A stretch of DNA of 10,351 bases from Gaiellales bacterium (GTDB lineage Bacteria; Actinomycetota; Thermoleophilia; Gaiellales; F1-60-MAGs149). The translations under genes were made by a program, and so were the position numbers. Under the pieces are notes generated by a model. It saw only the letters and a program-made list of their open reading frames with translations. It had not been told where the DNA came from and made no database searches. The DNA lies in contig JAURLF010000207.1 in the NCBI GenBank assembly GCA_030831375.1, forward strand, positions 1 to 10,351, read 5' to 3'. Each line of letters starts with the position of its first letter. The stretch's first letter is position 1. Below are positions 1 through 6,654 of the stretch, in pieces.

Positions 1-23
1 CCGCGGCCGCCTAGAGTTCCGTC

Positions 24-1460
24 ATGCTCGGCCGCGTCTCGCTGACCCTTCCCGCCTCGGACTTCACGGGTTCGCTTGCAGAGGCGGTCGCCGTGAGCTT
101 CGCTGCCGAAGCCGGAGTGGGGGGCGATGGCGTCGAGCGGCTTGTCCGTGCCGTGCGTTGCCTCGTGGACTTCAGCGTGGAGCGGTCGTACGACGGCGCC
201 GGGGGTGGCGACGTCGAGCTCGGCCTCGAACTCGACGAGCGAGGCATCGCCGTCGACGTGCATGACTGGGGTGTGCCGATGCGCCGCGCCGGTGGTCCCG
301 ATGGGCCGCTGCCCGTGGGCCTAGAGGCGGCGGAGGCCGTCGCGGAGGACGTGCGCCTGATCAACCTCGCGGACGACGGCAAGCGCATCAGCCTGCACCT
401 GCCCGTGACGCACTCGGTGCCGATCGGGGCACGCGTCATCGACGGTGCCGCCGACGATGCGCGCAGCGTTCGCAGCGCGGCGACCGCGGAGATGGTGATC
501 CGCGATGCGACGACCGCGGACTCGACGGCGATCGCGCAGCTCCTCTATCGCGGCTACTCGTTCAACTACCGCCACCGGGACTTCTACACGCCACGCTGGA
601 TCGAGGCCCAATGGGACGCCGGCCACGTCGTCAGCACCGTGGCGTGCGCGGAAGGTCAGGTGATCGGCCACCACGCCATGCTCATCGATGCACCCGGCGA
701 GGCGGCCGAGAGCGGTGTCGCCGTGATCGACCGCGCTTGGCGCGGGCTCGGGCTCTTCGATCGACTCTTCGAGCGCACCGTCGCCCGCGCCGAAGCGCTG
801 GGGCTGCCCGCCCTCTACGGGCGTGCCACCTGCGCGCACGTCTACAGCCAGCGCTCGGAGTTCAAGCACGGCTATCGCGAGACTGCGCTGCTCCTCGGCG
901 GGTCGCCGCCTGCGATGGCGCAGGCCCAGACGGGGGAGGTCGACGGGCACACGGAGCGCGGTGCCAACCTGATCTCATACTTGAACCTCGGTGCGCCGGC
1001 CCCCCGGCGCGTGCACCTGCCCGCGCCGTACGCCGACGAGCTCCGCCGTCTCTACGGGCATGTTGGGCTCGCGGTCGCCGAGCCGGACCCCGCTGCAGGC
1101 CCGTGCGTCGTCCCCGACGGCGCCGTGTTCGAGGGAGAGGACGGGACGGCGCGGCTGTGGCTGTCAGGCGACCACGACCATCATGCGGTCGAGCGGGCAC
1201 TGCGCGGTGAGGGTGGTCGCCTCGCCGACGTGGTCTACGCCGACGTCGACCTCGCTGCGCCGGCCGATGCGACGGTCGCGGCGCTGCGGGAGAGCGGGTT
1301 CTTCCTATCGGGGCTGCTCGTCGCGGCACGCGGCGGCCGTGACTGGCTGCGCCTGCAGCGTCCGCAGGGAGCGGTGCAGACCGATGGCCTGCACCTCGAG
1401 GGCGAGACCGGGCAGTGGCTGCTCGAACGCGTTCTCGCCGACCGCACGACCGTCAGCTGA
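24..1460 (+). CDS. Anti-sigma-factor-like (HATPase) / GNAT acetyltransferase fusion protein
   Basis: The 478-aa protein looks like two modules. Residues 1-128 resemble the RsbW/SpoIIAB GHKL kinase fold: a helix around 40-56, an acidic-glycine box DWGVP at 81-85, and a closing segment DVRLINLADDGKRISLHLP at 109-127. The N-box is degenerate: the position where RsbW proteins carry the Mg/ATP-binding Asn appears to be Phe50, and the conserved Glu appears to be Cys46, so ATP binding or kinase activity is doubtful. Residues 158-295 are GNAT-like, with a putative acetyl-CoA loop WRGLGLFDRL at 239-248. Residues 340-445 are less clear and may be a second, incomplete acyltransferase-like domain. An in-frame TAG at 12-14 bounds the reading frame, so ATG at 24 is the first possible start; no strong ribosome-binding site precedes it. 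By family, a regulator of a sigma-factor partner-switching pathway is plausible; substrate and partner are unknown. The gene runs into the opposite-strand hydrolase with an 8-nt overlap. Confidence 0.68.
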   Translation: MLGRVSLTLPASDFTGSLAEAVAVSFAAEAGVGGDGVERLVRAVRCLVDFSVERSYDGAGGGDVELGLELDERGIAVDVHDWGVPMRRAGGPDGPLPVGLEAAEAVAEDVRLINLADDGKRISLHLPVTHSVPIGARVIDGAADDARSVRSAATAEMVIRDATTADSTAIAQLLYRGYSFNYRHRDFYTPRWIEAQWDAGHVVSTVACAEGQVIGHHAMLIDAPGEAAESGVAVIDRAWRGLGLFDRLFERTVARAEALGLPALYGRATCAHVYSQRSEFKHGYRETALLLGGSPPAMAQAQTGEVDGHTERGANLISYLNLGAPAPRRVHLPAPYADELRRLYGHVGLAVAEPDPAAGPCVVPDGAVFEGEDGTARLWLSGDHDHHAVERALRGEGGRLADVVYADVDLAAPADATVAALRESGFFLSGLLVAARGGRDWLRLQRPQGAVQTDGLHLEGETGQWLLERVLADRTTVS

Positions 1461-2226
1461 GGAAGCGCCGCACTTCGGCGGCCGTCTCGTCGAGCGCCTC
1501 CCAGTAGAGGATGTGCTGGACGTCGATCCCGACCACCTCGAGGTCGGCGCCGATCGCCCGCTCGAGCGGCGCGAGCAGCGCCGCGTCCTGGACGTAGTCG
1601 TCGCGCAGGGCGCGCACGACGAGGATCGGCCGCGGCGTGGGGGGGATCGGGGCGGGCCGGCTCATCTCGCTCCACGCCACGGCGGCCGCGGGCGGGGAGA
1701 AGCGCGCCCACAGGCGCCCGTCCTCGCGCGCCTCGACGTGCTCGGCGACCTCCTCCTCGAGGAAGCGCTGGCCCGACTCCGCGATGCCCTCGCGACGTGC
1801 GGCCAGGGCCTCCTCCACGGAGGCCCAGCCGGCGGTGGCCGCGGCCGCCTCGGCGCGCTGGCGGCAGACCGGCGCGGGCAGCGCGATCGCGGGGTCGAGC
1901 AGGACGGCGCGGCGGACGCGCTGCGGGGCCGTGGCGACGAGGCCGAGCGCGAGCAGCCCGCCGAACGAGTGGCCGACGACGTCGACGGGAGCGGTCACGC
2001 CCTCGGCGTCGAGGGTCTCGAGCAGGTCGGCGAGGTGGGTGGCGACGTCCCACGGGGGGTCCCAGCCGGAGCGGCCGTGGCCGCGCAGGTCGACCGCGAG
2101 GACGCGGCGGTCGGGGAGGGCCGCGGGGGCGAGGTGGACGTAGCGGCGGCCGTGGCCCGTCACCCCGTGCAGGGCCAGGACGGGCTCGCCGTCCTCCGGA
2201 CCGAAGGCGTGGACGTTGAGGCGCAT
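1453..2226 (-). CDS. Alpha/beta hydrolase fold protein
   Basis: The protein has 257 aa, the usual size for a single-domain alpha/beta hydrolase, with no signal peptide, so it is probably cytoplasmic. Visible landmarks are the oxyanion-hole motif HGVTGHG at 20-26, the segment VDLRGHGRS at 45-53, the nucleophile elbow GHSFGG at 85-90 (Ser87), a likely acid at Asp209 or Asp210 after strand LVVRALRDD, and a catalytic His238 in VQHILYWE. The triad is therefore complete. A cap region lies at about 115-195. The family includes esterases, C-C hydrolases, haloperoxidases and epoxide hydrolases; nothing here decides the substrate. The ATG at 2226 lies 7 nt after a TAGGCT box with no Shine-Dalgarno sequence, suggesting a leaderless mRNA. 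It is divergent from the ArgH-like gene (56-bp gap). Confidence 0.88.
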   Translation of the reverse strand: MRLNVHAFGPEDGEPVLALHGVTGHGRRYVHLAPAALPDRRVLAVDLRGHGRSGWDPPWDVATHLADLLETLDAEGVTAPVDVVGHSFGGLLALGLVATAPQRVRRAVLLDPAIALPAPVCRQRAEAAAATAGWASVEEALAARREGIAESGQRFLEEEVAEHVEAREDGRLWARFSPPAAAVAWSEMSRPAPIPPTPRPILVVRALRDDYVQDAALLAPLERAIGADLEVVGIDVQHILYWEALDETAAEVRRFLS

Positions 2227-2239
2227 GGCGCGCAGCCTA
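2227..2239 (-). promoter_or_regulatory. Putative leaderless -10 box of the hydrolase gene
   Basis: On the minus strand TAGGCT (2239-2234) lies 7 nt before the ATG at 2226, and there is no Shine-Dalgarno sequence. The spacing puts the expected transcription start at or next to the A of ATG. The box sits inside the palindrome GCCTAGGC (2235-2242). No clear -35 element is seen. The same arrangement recurs at other starts in this window. Confidence 0.35.
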
Positions 2240-2270
2240 GGCGCCGGGGCGGCGCGATGCCGCCGCCCGC

Positions 2271-2282
2271 TACCCTTCCCGT
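2271..2282 (+). promoter_or_regulatory. Putative leaderless -10 box of the ArgH-like gene
   Basis: TACCCT (2271-2276) is followed by 6 nt and then the GTG at 2283. There is no purine-rich ribosome-binding site. This matches the TANNNT-N6/7-start layout of leaderless genes, so transcription may begin at or beside the start codon. No -35 match was seen. Confidence 0.4.
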
Positions 2283-3776
2283 GTGACGGACGGGCACCTC
2301 GGAGTGGGCGGCCGGCTGGCCAGCGGGCCCGCGGACGAGCTCGTCCGCGCGGGCTACGCCGGCGAGGCCGCGGCGGGTCCCGCGCTCGCCGAGGGCCTGT
2401 CCCGCTCGGATGTCGCCCACGCGATCCAGCTGGTCGAGTCGGGCTCGCTCGACGCCGAGCGCGGCGCCGCGCTCCTGCGCGGTCTGCTCGAGCTCGACGC
2501 GATCCCGCCGGCCGAGTTCCCGTGGGACCCTGCGGTCGGCGACGCCTTCCAGAACCGCGAGGCCGAGCTCACGCGCCGGGTCGGCACGGGCGCGGCCGGC
2601 TGGCTCAGCGCGGGGCGCCCGCGCCGCGAGCCCTTCCGGGTCGCGCTGCGGCTCGTGACGGCGACGGGGCTGGCCGCGGCGGCGGACCGCTTCGCCGAGA
2701 TGGGGGATGCGCTCGCCGTCCAGGCCGAGCCCCTCGCGGGCTCCCTCGCCGCCGACTACACGTACCTGCAGCCGGCCCAGCCGACGACGGCCGGGCACCT
2801 GCTGCTCGCCTGGGCCTACCCGGTGCTGCGCAACGCCGAGCGCTATCGGCGCGTGCAGGGCGACTTCGCCGGCAGCGTCGCGGGGGTGGGGGGCAGCGCG
2901 GGCTCGCGCTGGCCGCTCGACCGCGAGCGCCTCGCGGCCCTGCTCGGGCATGACCGGGTCGAGGAGCACGCGAGGGACGCGATGTGGCAGTCCGACCCCT
3001 ACCTGGTGGTCCTATCGGGCCTCGCGATCGGGGCCACGTCGGTGTCGCAGCTTGCGCAGGACCTCGAGATCTGGTGCAGCCAGGAGTTCGGGTGGGCCGA
3101 GCTCGACGACGCCCACAGCCGCGTCAGTGCACTGATGCCGCAGAAGAAGAACCCCTACGCCCTGGCCGTTCTGCGCACCTGGGCGGGGCAGGCCACAGGC
3201 GACCTGACGGCGGCCCTGACCACGATGCACACGGGCGCCGCCCGCACCGACCACTTCCACCTCCTCAACGGGCTGATCCCGCGGGCCCTCGACGAGGCCG
3301 AGCGGATGGGGGCCCTGGCCGCCGCCGTCGCCCGCGGCATGCGGGTCGACGCGGCCCGCATGGAGCGGAGCGCGCGCGAGGCGTTCGTGACGGCCGCGGA
3401 CGTCGCCGACATGCTCGCCCAGACCACCGGCCTCGACTACCGCACCGCCCACCACGTGATCGGCCGCGTCGTGCGCGACCAGGTCGAGACGGGCGCCCCG
3501 ATCGACGCCGCCGCGATCGCGGCGGCCGCCAACGAGATCGCCGGCGCCGAGGTCGCGGTCGACGAGGCCGCGCTCGCGGCCGCCTTGGACCCCGCCGCCT
3601 GCGCGGCCCTGCGCCCGCAGACGGGCGGCTCCGACCCGGCCGAGGTGCGCCGCATGTGCGCCGACGTGCGTGAGCGCTGCGCGGCCGTGCGGGCGTGGGC
3701 CGCCGAGGTGCGCGAGGCCGACACGCGGGCCGCGACGGCGCTGCGCGCGCGGGCCCGGGAGCTCGCCGGGGCATGA
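2283..3776 (+). CDS. Argininosuccinate lyase (ArgH) family protein with altered active-site motifs
   Basis: The 497-aa protein belongs to the fumarase/aspartase superfamily and aligns end to end with ArgH, which splits argininosuccinate into arginine and fumarate. Shared marks are AGRPRREP at 110-117 (ArgH GRSRND region), YTYLQPAQP at 159-167, GSAGSRWPLDRERLAALLG at 204-222, the loop SALMPQKKNP at 282-291 with the expected catalytic Ser282, and the C-terminal segments AADVADML at 371-378 and GGSDP at 448-452. ArgH is usually about 460-475 aa, so length is near normal. Several otherwise strongly conserved positions differ: Tyr161 replaces the His of the THLQ motif, Tyr292 the Asp after KKNP, Ala295 the Glu that pairs with that His, and Pro113 and Arg115 alter GRSRND. 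The true substrate is therefore uncertain. GTG start, apparently leaderless; purE follows after 25 bp. It could be a diverged ArgH, a paralogue with a new substrate, or less likely a purine-pathway lyase. Confidence 0.78.
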   Translation: MTDGHLGVGGRLASGPADELVRAGYAGEAAAGPALAEGLSRSDVAHAIQLVESGSLDAERGAALLRGLLELDAIPPAEFPWDPAVGDAFQNREAELTRRVGTGAAGWLSAGRPRREPFRVALRLVTATGLAAAADRFAEMGDALAVQAEPLAGSLAADYTYLQPAQPTTAGHLLLAWAYPVLRNAERYRRVQGDFAGSVAGVGGSAGSRWPLDRERLAALLGHDRVEEHARDAMWQSDPYLVVLSGLAIGATSVSQLAQDLEIWCSQEFGWAELDDAHSRVSALMPQKKNPYALAVLRTWAGQATGDLTAALTTMHTGAARTDHFHLLNGLIPRALDEAERMGALAAAVARGMRVDAARMERSAREAFVTAADVADMLAQTTGLDYRTAHHVIGRVVRDQVETGAPIDAAAIAAAANEIAGAEVAVDEAALAAALDPAACAALRPQTGGSDPAEVRRMCADVRERCAAVRAWAAEVREADTRAATALRARARELAGA

Positions 3777-3789
3777 CGACCCGACCCGC

Positions 3790-3801
3790 TACGGTGACCG
3801 C
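3790..3801 (+). promoter_or_regulatory. Putative leaderless -10 box of purE
   Basis: TACGGT (3790-3795) stands 6 nt before the purE ATG at 3802, in the short gap after the ArgH-like gene. There is no Shine-Dalgarno sequence in front of the ATG. It suggests that purEK has its own leaderless transcript even if it is also read through from upstream. Confidence 0.4.
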
Positions 3802-4299
3802 ATGAGCGAGGCGCCGCTCGTCGGGATCATCATGGGCTCGAAGTCCGATTGGGAGACCATGCGCCACGCCGCGGATACGCTCGAGGCGCTCGGCGTGCCG
3901 CACGAGTGCGAGGTGGTCTCCGCGCATCGCACCCCCGACAAGCTGTTCGCCTACGCGGAGGCCGCGGAGGGCCGCGGCCTCGAGGTCATCATCGCCGGCG
4001 CCGGGGGCGCCGCCCACCTGCCCGGGATGTGCGCCTCGAAGACGCCGCTGCCCGTGCTCGGCGTGCCCGTCGAGTCGAAGGCCCTCAAGGGCCTCGACTC
4101 GCTGCTCTCGATCGCGCAGATGCCGGCCGGCATCCCGGTCGGCACGCTCGCCATCGGCCGCGCCGGCGCCGTCAACGCGGGGCTCCTGGCCGCCGCGATC
4201 GTCGGGCGCGGGCGCCCCGCAATCGGCGAGGCCGTGCGGGCCTGGCGCGCCGAGCAGACGGCGACCGTCCTCGCCGGCCCCGATCCGCGCGAGGCCTGA
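3802..4299 (+). CDS. purE: N5-carboxyaminoimidazole ribonucleotide mutase PurE
   Basis: This 165-aa cytoplasmic enzyme has the normal length for bacterial class I PurE, which converts N5-CAIR (made by PurK) to CAIR in de novo purine synthesis and works as an octamer. The sequence shows the nucleotide/phosphate loop MGSKSDW at 11-17, the catalytic-histidine motif SAHRTP at 40-45 (His42), and the family signature AGGAAHLPGM at 67-76 (with one residue offset, A67-M76), followed by LPVLGVPV at 83-90. The frame is open further upstream, but homology starts at MSEAPLVGIIMGS, so the ATG at 3802 is chosen; it is also correctly spaced from a TACGGT box. Its stop overlaps the purK start by one base (TGATG). 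The purK partner supports the two-step class I bacterial route rather than direct AIR carboxylation. Confidence 0.96.
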   Translation: MSEAPLVGIIMGSKSDWETMRHAADTLEALGVPHECEVVSAHRTPDKLFAYAEAAEGRGLEVIIAGAGGAAHLPGMCASKTPLPVLGVPVESKALKGLDSLLSIAQMPAGIPVGTLAIGRAGAVNAGLLAAAIVGRGRPAIGEAVRAWRAEQTATVLAGPDPREA

Positions 4300-5405
4300 T
4301 GCGCATCGCGATCCTCGGCGGCGGCCAGCTGGCGTGGATGCTGGCGCAGGCGGCGGAGCCGCTCGGCATCTCCGTGGCCGTGCTCGACCCGTCGCCCGAC
4401 TGCGCGGCGGGTCGCATCGCCGACCACGTGGTCGCGGCCTACGATGACCCCGACGGGCTCGACCGGGTCGCCGCGGGCGCGGACGTCGTCACCTACGAGT
4501 TCGAGAACGTGCCGGCCGCCGCCGTCACGCGCCTCGCCGAGCGCGGCGTGCCGGTCCTGCCCTTCCCGGCCAGCCTCGCGGTGACCCAGGACCGCGCCCG
4601 CGAGAAGGAGCTCCTCGCCTCGCTCGACGTGCCCGTCGCGCCGTACGCCCTGATCGACGGCCCCGACGACGTGCCCGCAGCCCTCGCCGCCGTGGGGGCG
4701 CCGGGGATCGTGAAGACGCGCCGACTCGGCTACGACGGCAAGGGGCAGGTGCGCGTCGCGGCGGCCGACGACCTCGCCGGAGCCGTGGCTGAGCTCGGCG
4801 GCGCGGGCCTGATCTATGAGGGCCTCGTGCGCTTCGAGCGCGAGCTGAGCATCGTGGTCGCGCGCGGGGCGGACGGCGCGGTCGCCGCGCACCCGCCGGT
4901 CGAGAACGAGCACCGCGATGGCATCCTCGCCTGCACGATCGCCCCGGCCCCGGGCCTCGACGAGGCCCGGCGCGCGGCGTGCGAGCGGATCGGCATCGCC
5001 GTCGCCGAGGCGCTCGACCACATCGGCGTCCTCTGCGTCGAGCTCTTCGACACGCCCGACGGGATCGTGGCCAACGAGATCGCCCCGCGCGTCCACAACT
5101 CGGGCCACTGGACGATCGAGGGTGCGGTCACGAGCCAGTTCGAGAACCACGTGCGCGCCGTCTGCGGCCTGCCCCTCGGCGACCCGTCGGCCCGCGGCGC
5201 GAGCGCGATGGTCAACATCGTGGGCACCGAGCCGGACCTCGCGGAACTCCTCGCCGTTTCCGGTGCGCGCGTGCACCGTTACGGCAAGGCGCCGCGCAGC
5301 GGCCGCAAGCTCGCCCACGTGACCGTGGTCGCCGCGAACCAAGGTGACCTTGACGCGACGCTGGGGCGCGTGCGCGCCCTCGCGGACCGCGCGTGGGAGG
5401 CGTAG
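4299..5405 (+). CDS. purK: N5-carboxyaminoimidazole ribonucleotide synthase PurK
   Basis: PurK (368 aa, normal length) uses ATP and bicarbonate to carboxylate AIR to N5-CAIR, the substrate of PurE. It is an ATP-grasp enzyme. The N-terminal part has ILGGGQLAWM at 5-14 and TYEFENVP at 65-72. The central part has QDRAREKELL at 97-106, the ATP-binding lysine in IVKTRRLGYDGKGQ at 137-150 (Lys139, Lys148), FERELSIVV at 179-187 and VENEHRDGI at 201-209. The metal-binding acidic residues are Glu248 (CVELFDT) and Glu260 (ANEIAPRVHNSGHWT). The start is the ATG overlapping the purE stop in TGATG, and GAGG at 4291-4294 gives a ribosome-binding site inside purE, so translation is probably coupled. Reading frame further upstream lies inside purE in another frame and is not real. 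A strong hairpin follows the stop codon. Confidence 0.96.
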   Translation: MRIAILGGGQLAWMLAQAAEPLGISVAVLDPSPDCAAGRIADHVVAAYDDPDGLDRVAAGADVVTYEFENVPAAAVTRLAERGVPVLPFPASLAVTQDRAREKELLASLDVPVAPYALIDGPDDVPAALAAVGAPGIVKTRRLGYDGKGQVRVAAADDLAGAVAELGGAGLIYEGLVRFERELSIVVARGADGAVAAHPPVENEHRDGILACTIAPAPGLDEARRAACERIGIAVAEALDHIGVLCVELFDTPDGIVANEIAPRVHNSGHWTIEGAVTSQFENHVRAVCGLPLGDPSARGASAMVNIVGTEPDLAELLAVSGARVHRYGKAPRSGRKLAHVTVVAANQGDLDATLGRVRALADRAWEA

Positions 5406-5406
5406 G

Positions 5407-5434
5407 CGGGTGGGCCGCATCAGCGGCCCACCCG
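5407..5434. terminator. Bidirectional hairpin between purK and mdh
   Basis: A perfect 12-bp inverted repeat (5407-5418 with 5423-5434) with a 4-nt ATCA loop lies 1 nt after the purK stop and 8 nt beyond the mdh stop. There is no T-run on either side, so it may be a non-canonical intrinsic terminator or an mRNA-end stabiliser. Its symmetrical position between two convergent genes suggests it serves both. Confidence 0.7.
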
Positions 5435-5442
5435 GTATCGCC

Positions 5443-6429
5443 CTAGATCAGGCCCAGCTCCGTAACCGCGTCCTTCTCCTCGCAGAGCTCGGCGACGCTC
5501 GCGTCGATGCGCGGCTTCGAGAAGGCGTCGTGCTCGATGCCCTCGACGACCGTCCACTCGCCGTTCGCGCAGGTGCAGGGCAGGCCGCAGATGATGCCCT
5601 CGGCGATGCCGTACTGGCCGGAGGTGGGCACGCCCATCGAGACCCAGTCGCCCGCCGGGGTGCCGAGCACCCAGTCGCGCACGTGGTCGATGGCGGCGTT
5701 GGCGGCCGACGCGGCCGACGAGGCGCCGCGCGCCTCGATGATCGCCGCGCCGCGCTTCTGCACGGTCGGGATGAAGGTGTCCGCGACCCAGGCCTCGTCG
5801 CCGATCGCGTCCCACGCGCTCTGGCCCTTGACCTTGGCGTGCACGACGTCCGGGTACTGGGTGGCCGAGTGGTTGCCCCAGATGGTCATGTTGGTCACGT
5901 CGGCGACGGTGGTTCCCGTCTTCTGGGCGACCTGCGTCTTGGCGCGGTTGTGGTCGAGGCGCATCATCGCCGTGAAGCGCTCGTTCGGCACGTCGGGGGC
6001 CGAGTGCATCGCGATCAGCGCGTTGGTGTTGGCCGGGTTGCCGACCACGAGCACCTTGATGTCGTCGTCGGCGTGGTCGTTGATCGCCTTGCCCTGCACC
6101 GTGAAGATCGCGCCGTTGGCCTCGAGCAGGTCGCCGCGCTCCATGCCCTTCGTGCGGGGGCGGGCGCCGACCAGGAGGCCGACGTTCGCACCGTCGAACG
6201 CCTCGTTCGGGTCGTCGGTGCAGACGATGTTCGAGAGCAGCGGGAACGCGCAGTCGTCGAGCTCCATGGCCACGCCGTCGAGGGCGCCACGGGCCTGCGG
6301 GATCTCCAGCAGGCGTAGCTCCACGGGCGTGTCGGGGCCGAGCATCTGGCCGCTCGCGATGCGGTAGACGAGCGCGTAGCCGATCTGGCCTGCGGCGCCG
6401 GTGACGACGACCTTGACGGGACTGGGCAT
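5443..6429 (-). CDS. mdh: Malate dehydrogenase (NAD-dependent, 328-aa type)
   Basis: Malate dehydrogenase oxidises malate to oxaloacetate with NAD in the TCA cycle (cytoplasm). The 328-aa protein matches the actinobacterial/cytosolic-type Mdh. It has the Rossmann loop TGAAGQIG at 10-17, Glu42 at the end of the second strand (LLEIPQ) as expected for NAD preference, substrate arginines in GARPRTKGMERGD (Arg92, Arg98), NPANTNA at 131-137, the Asp159/Arg162 segment RLDHNRA, and catalytic His187 in IWGNHSATQYPD. The open frame runs far upstream, but homology begins at MPSPVKVVVTGAAGQIG. The ATG at 6429 is preceded by a good ribosome-binding site, GGAGGAA (minus strand 6439-6433), at a suitable distance. 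It is convergent with purK and divergent from the toxin-antitoxin pair. No damage or missing residue was noticed. Confidence 0.96.
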   Translation of the reverse strand: MPSPVKVVVTGAAGQIGYALVYRIASGQMLGPDTPVELRLLEIPQARGALDGVAMELDDCAFPLLSNIVCTDDPNEAFDGANVGLLVGARPRTKGMERGDLLEANGAIFTVQGKAINDHADDDIKVLVVGNPANTNALIAMHSAPDVPNERFTAMMRLDHNRAKTQVAQKTGTTVADVTNMTIWGNHSATQYPDVVHAKVKGQSAWDAIGDEAWVADTFIPTVQKRGAAIIEARGASSAASAANAAIDHVRDWVLGTPAGDWVSMGVPTSGQYGIAEGIICGLPCTCANGEWTVVEGIEHDAFSKPRIDASVAELCEEKDAVTELGLI

Positions 6430-6472
6430 GGATTCCTCCGGGGAACGGGTCGAGGTTGGTAATCGTGCCAAC

Positions 6473-6500
6473 ACCATGGGATTCGGGCGGCGGCAGTCAA
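6473..6500 (-). promoter_or_regulatory. mdh: Possible mdh promoter
   Basis: On the minus strand TTGACT (6500-6495) is separated by 16 nt from CATGGT (6478-6473). The -35 is close to consensus and the -10 is weak. Transcription would start near 6466, leaving a leader of roughly 37 nt that contains the GGAGGAA ribosome-binding site. This is the best sigma-70-like pair I could see upstream of mdh. Confidence 0.3.
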
Positions 6501-6532
6501 CAGCCCATGATCGTCGCGCGCGCGTCCGTGCG

Positions 6533-6565
6533 GATGCCGTGCGCTTCCACACCGATGCGGTGCGC
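6533..6565. repeat. Imperfect direct repeat, 21-bp period, in the mdh/antitoxin intergenic region
   Basis: GATGCCGTGCGC (6533-6544) and GATGCGGTGCGC (6554-6565) differ at one base and are spaced 21 bp start to start, about two DNA turns. They lie between the putative mdh promoter and the antitoxin promoter, so they could be a regulator site. In such GC-rich DNA chance is a real alternative. The rest of the 261-bp gap (6430-6690) shows no RNA gene or convincing separate ORF. Confidence 0.3.
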
Positions 6566-6648
6566 GCGTGGCCGGGCGCCCGGGCCAGCGGGGGCCTACG
6601 GTGACGCCCATGCCACGCGCGATCAGCCGACCGCTCCCCGCCACGGGC

Positions 6649-6654
6649 TATAGT
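6649..6654 (+). promoter_or_regulatory. -10 box of the toxin-antitoxin operon
   Basis: TATAGT is a near-consensus -10 hexamer, the best in the window. The -35 is poor (CCGACC at 6627-6632, 16-nt spacer). A start near 6661 would give a leader of about 30 nt carrying the GAGGAGG ribosome-binding site. The hexamer is overlapped by an inverted repeat. Confidence 0.55.

Noticed and set aside
1..14. End of an upstream gene (codons before TAG at 12-14)
   Set aside because: Only three alanine codons are visible; they fit a gene end but are not enough evidence.
991..2286. 431-codon plus-strand frame crossing the end of the first gene and the hydrolase
   Set aside because: It is out of frame with the first gene and antisense to the complete-triad hydrolase; composition is Arg/Gly-rich shadow sequence.
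2283..3776. Adenylosuccinate lyase (PurB) as the identity of the lyase
   Set aside because: Proximity to purEK suggested it, but the MPQKKNP loop, the YTYLQPAQP region and the C-terminal AADVADML and GGSDP segments align with ArgH, not with PurB.
3951..5420. 489-codon minus-strand frame opposite purE/purK
   Set aside because: It is antisense to two unmistakable genes and has no domain signature.
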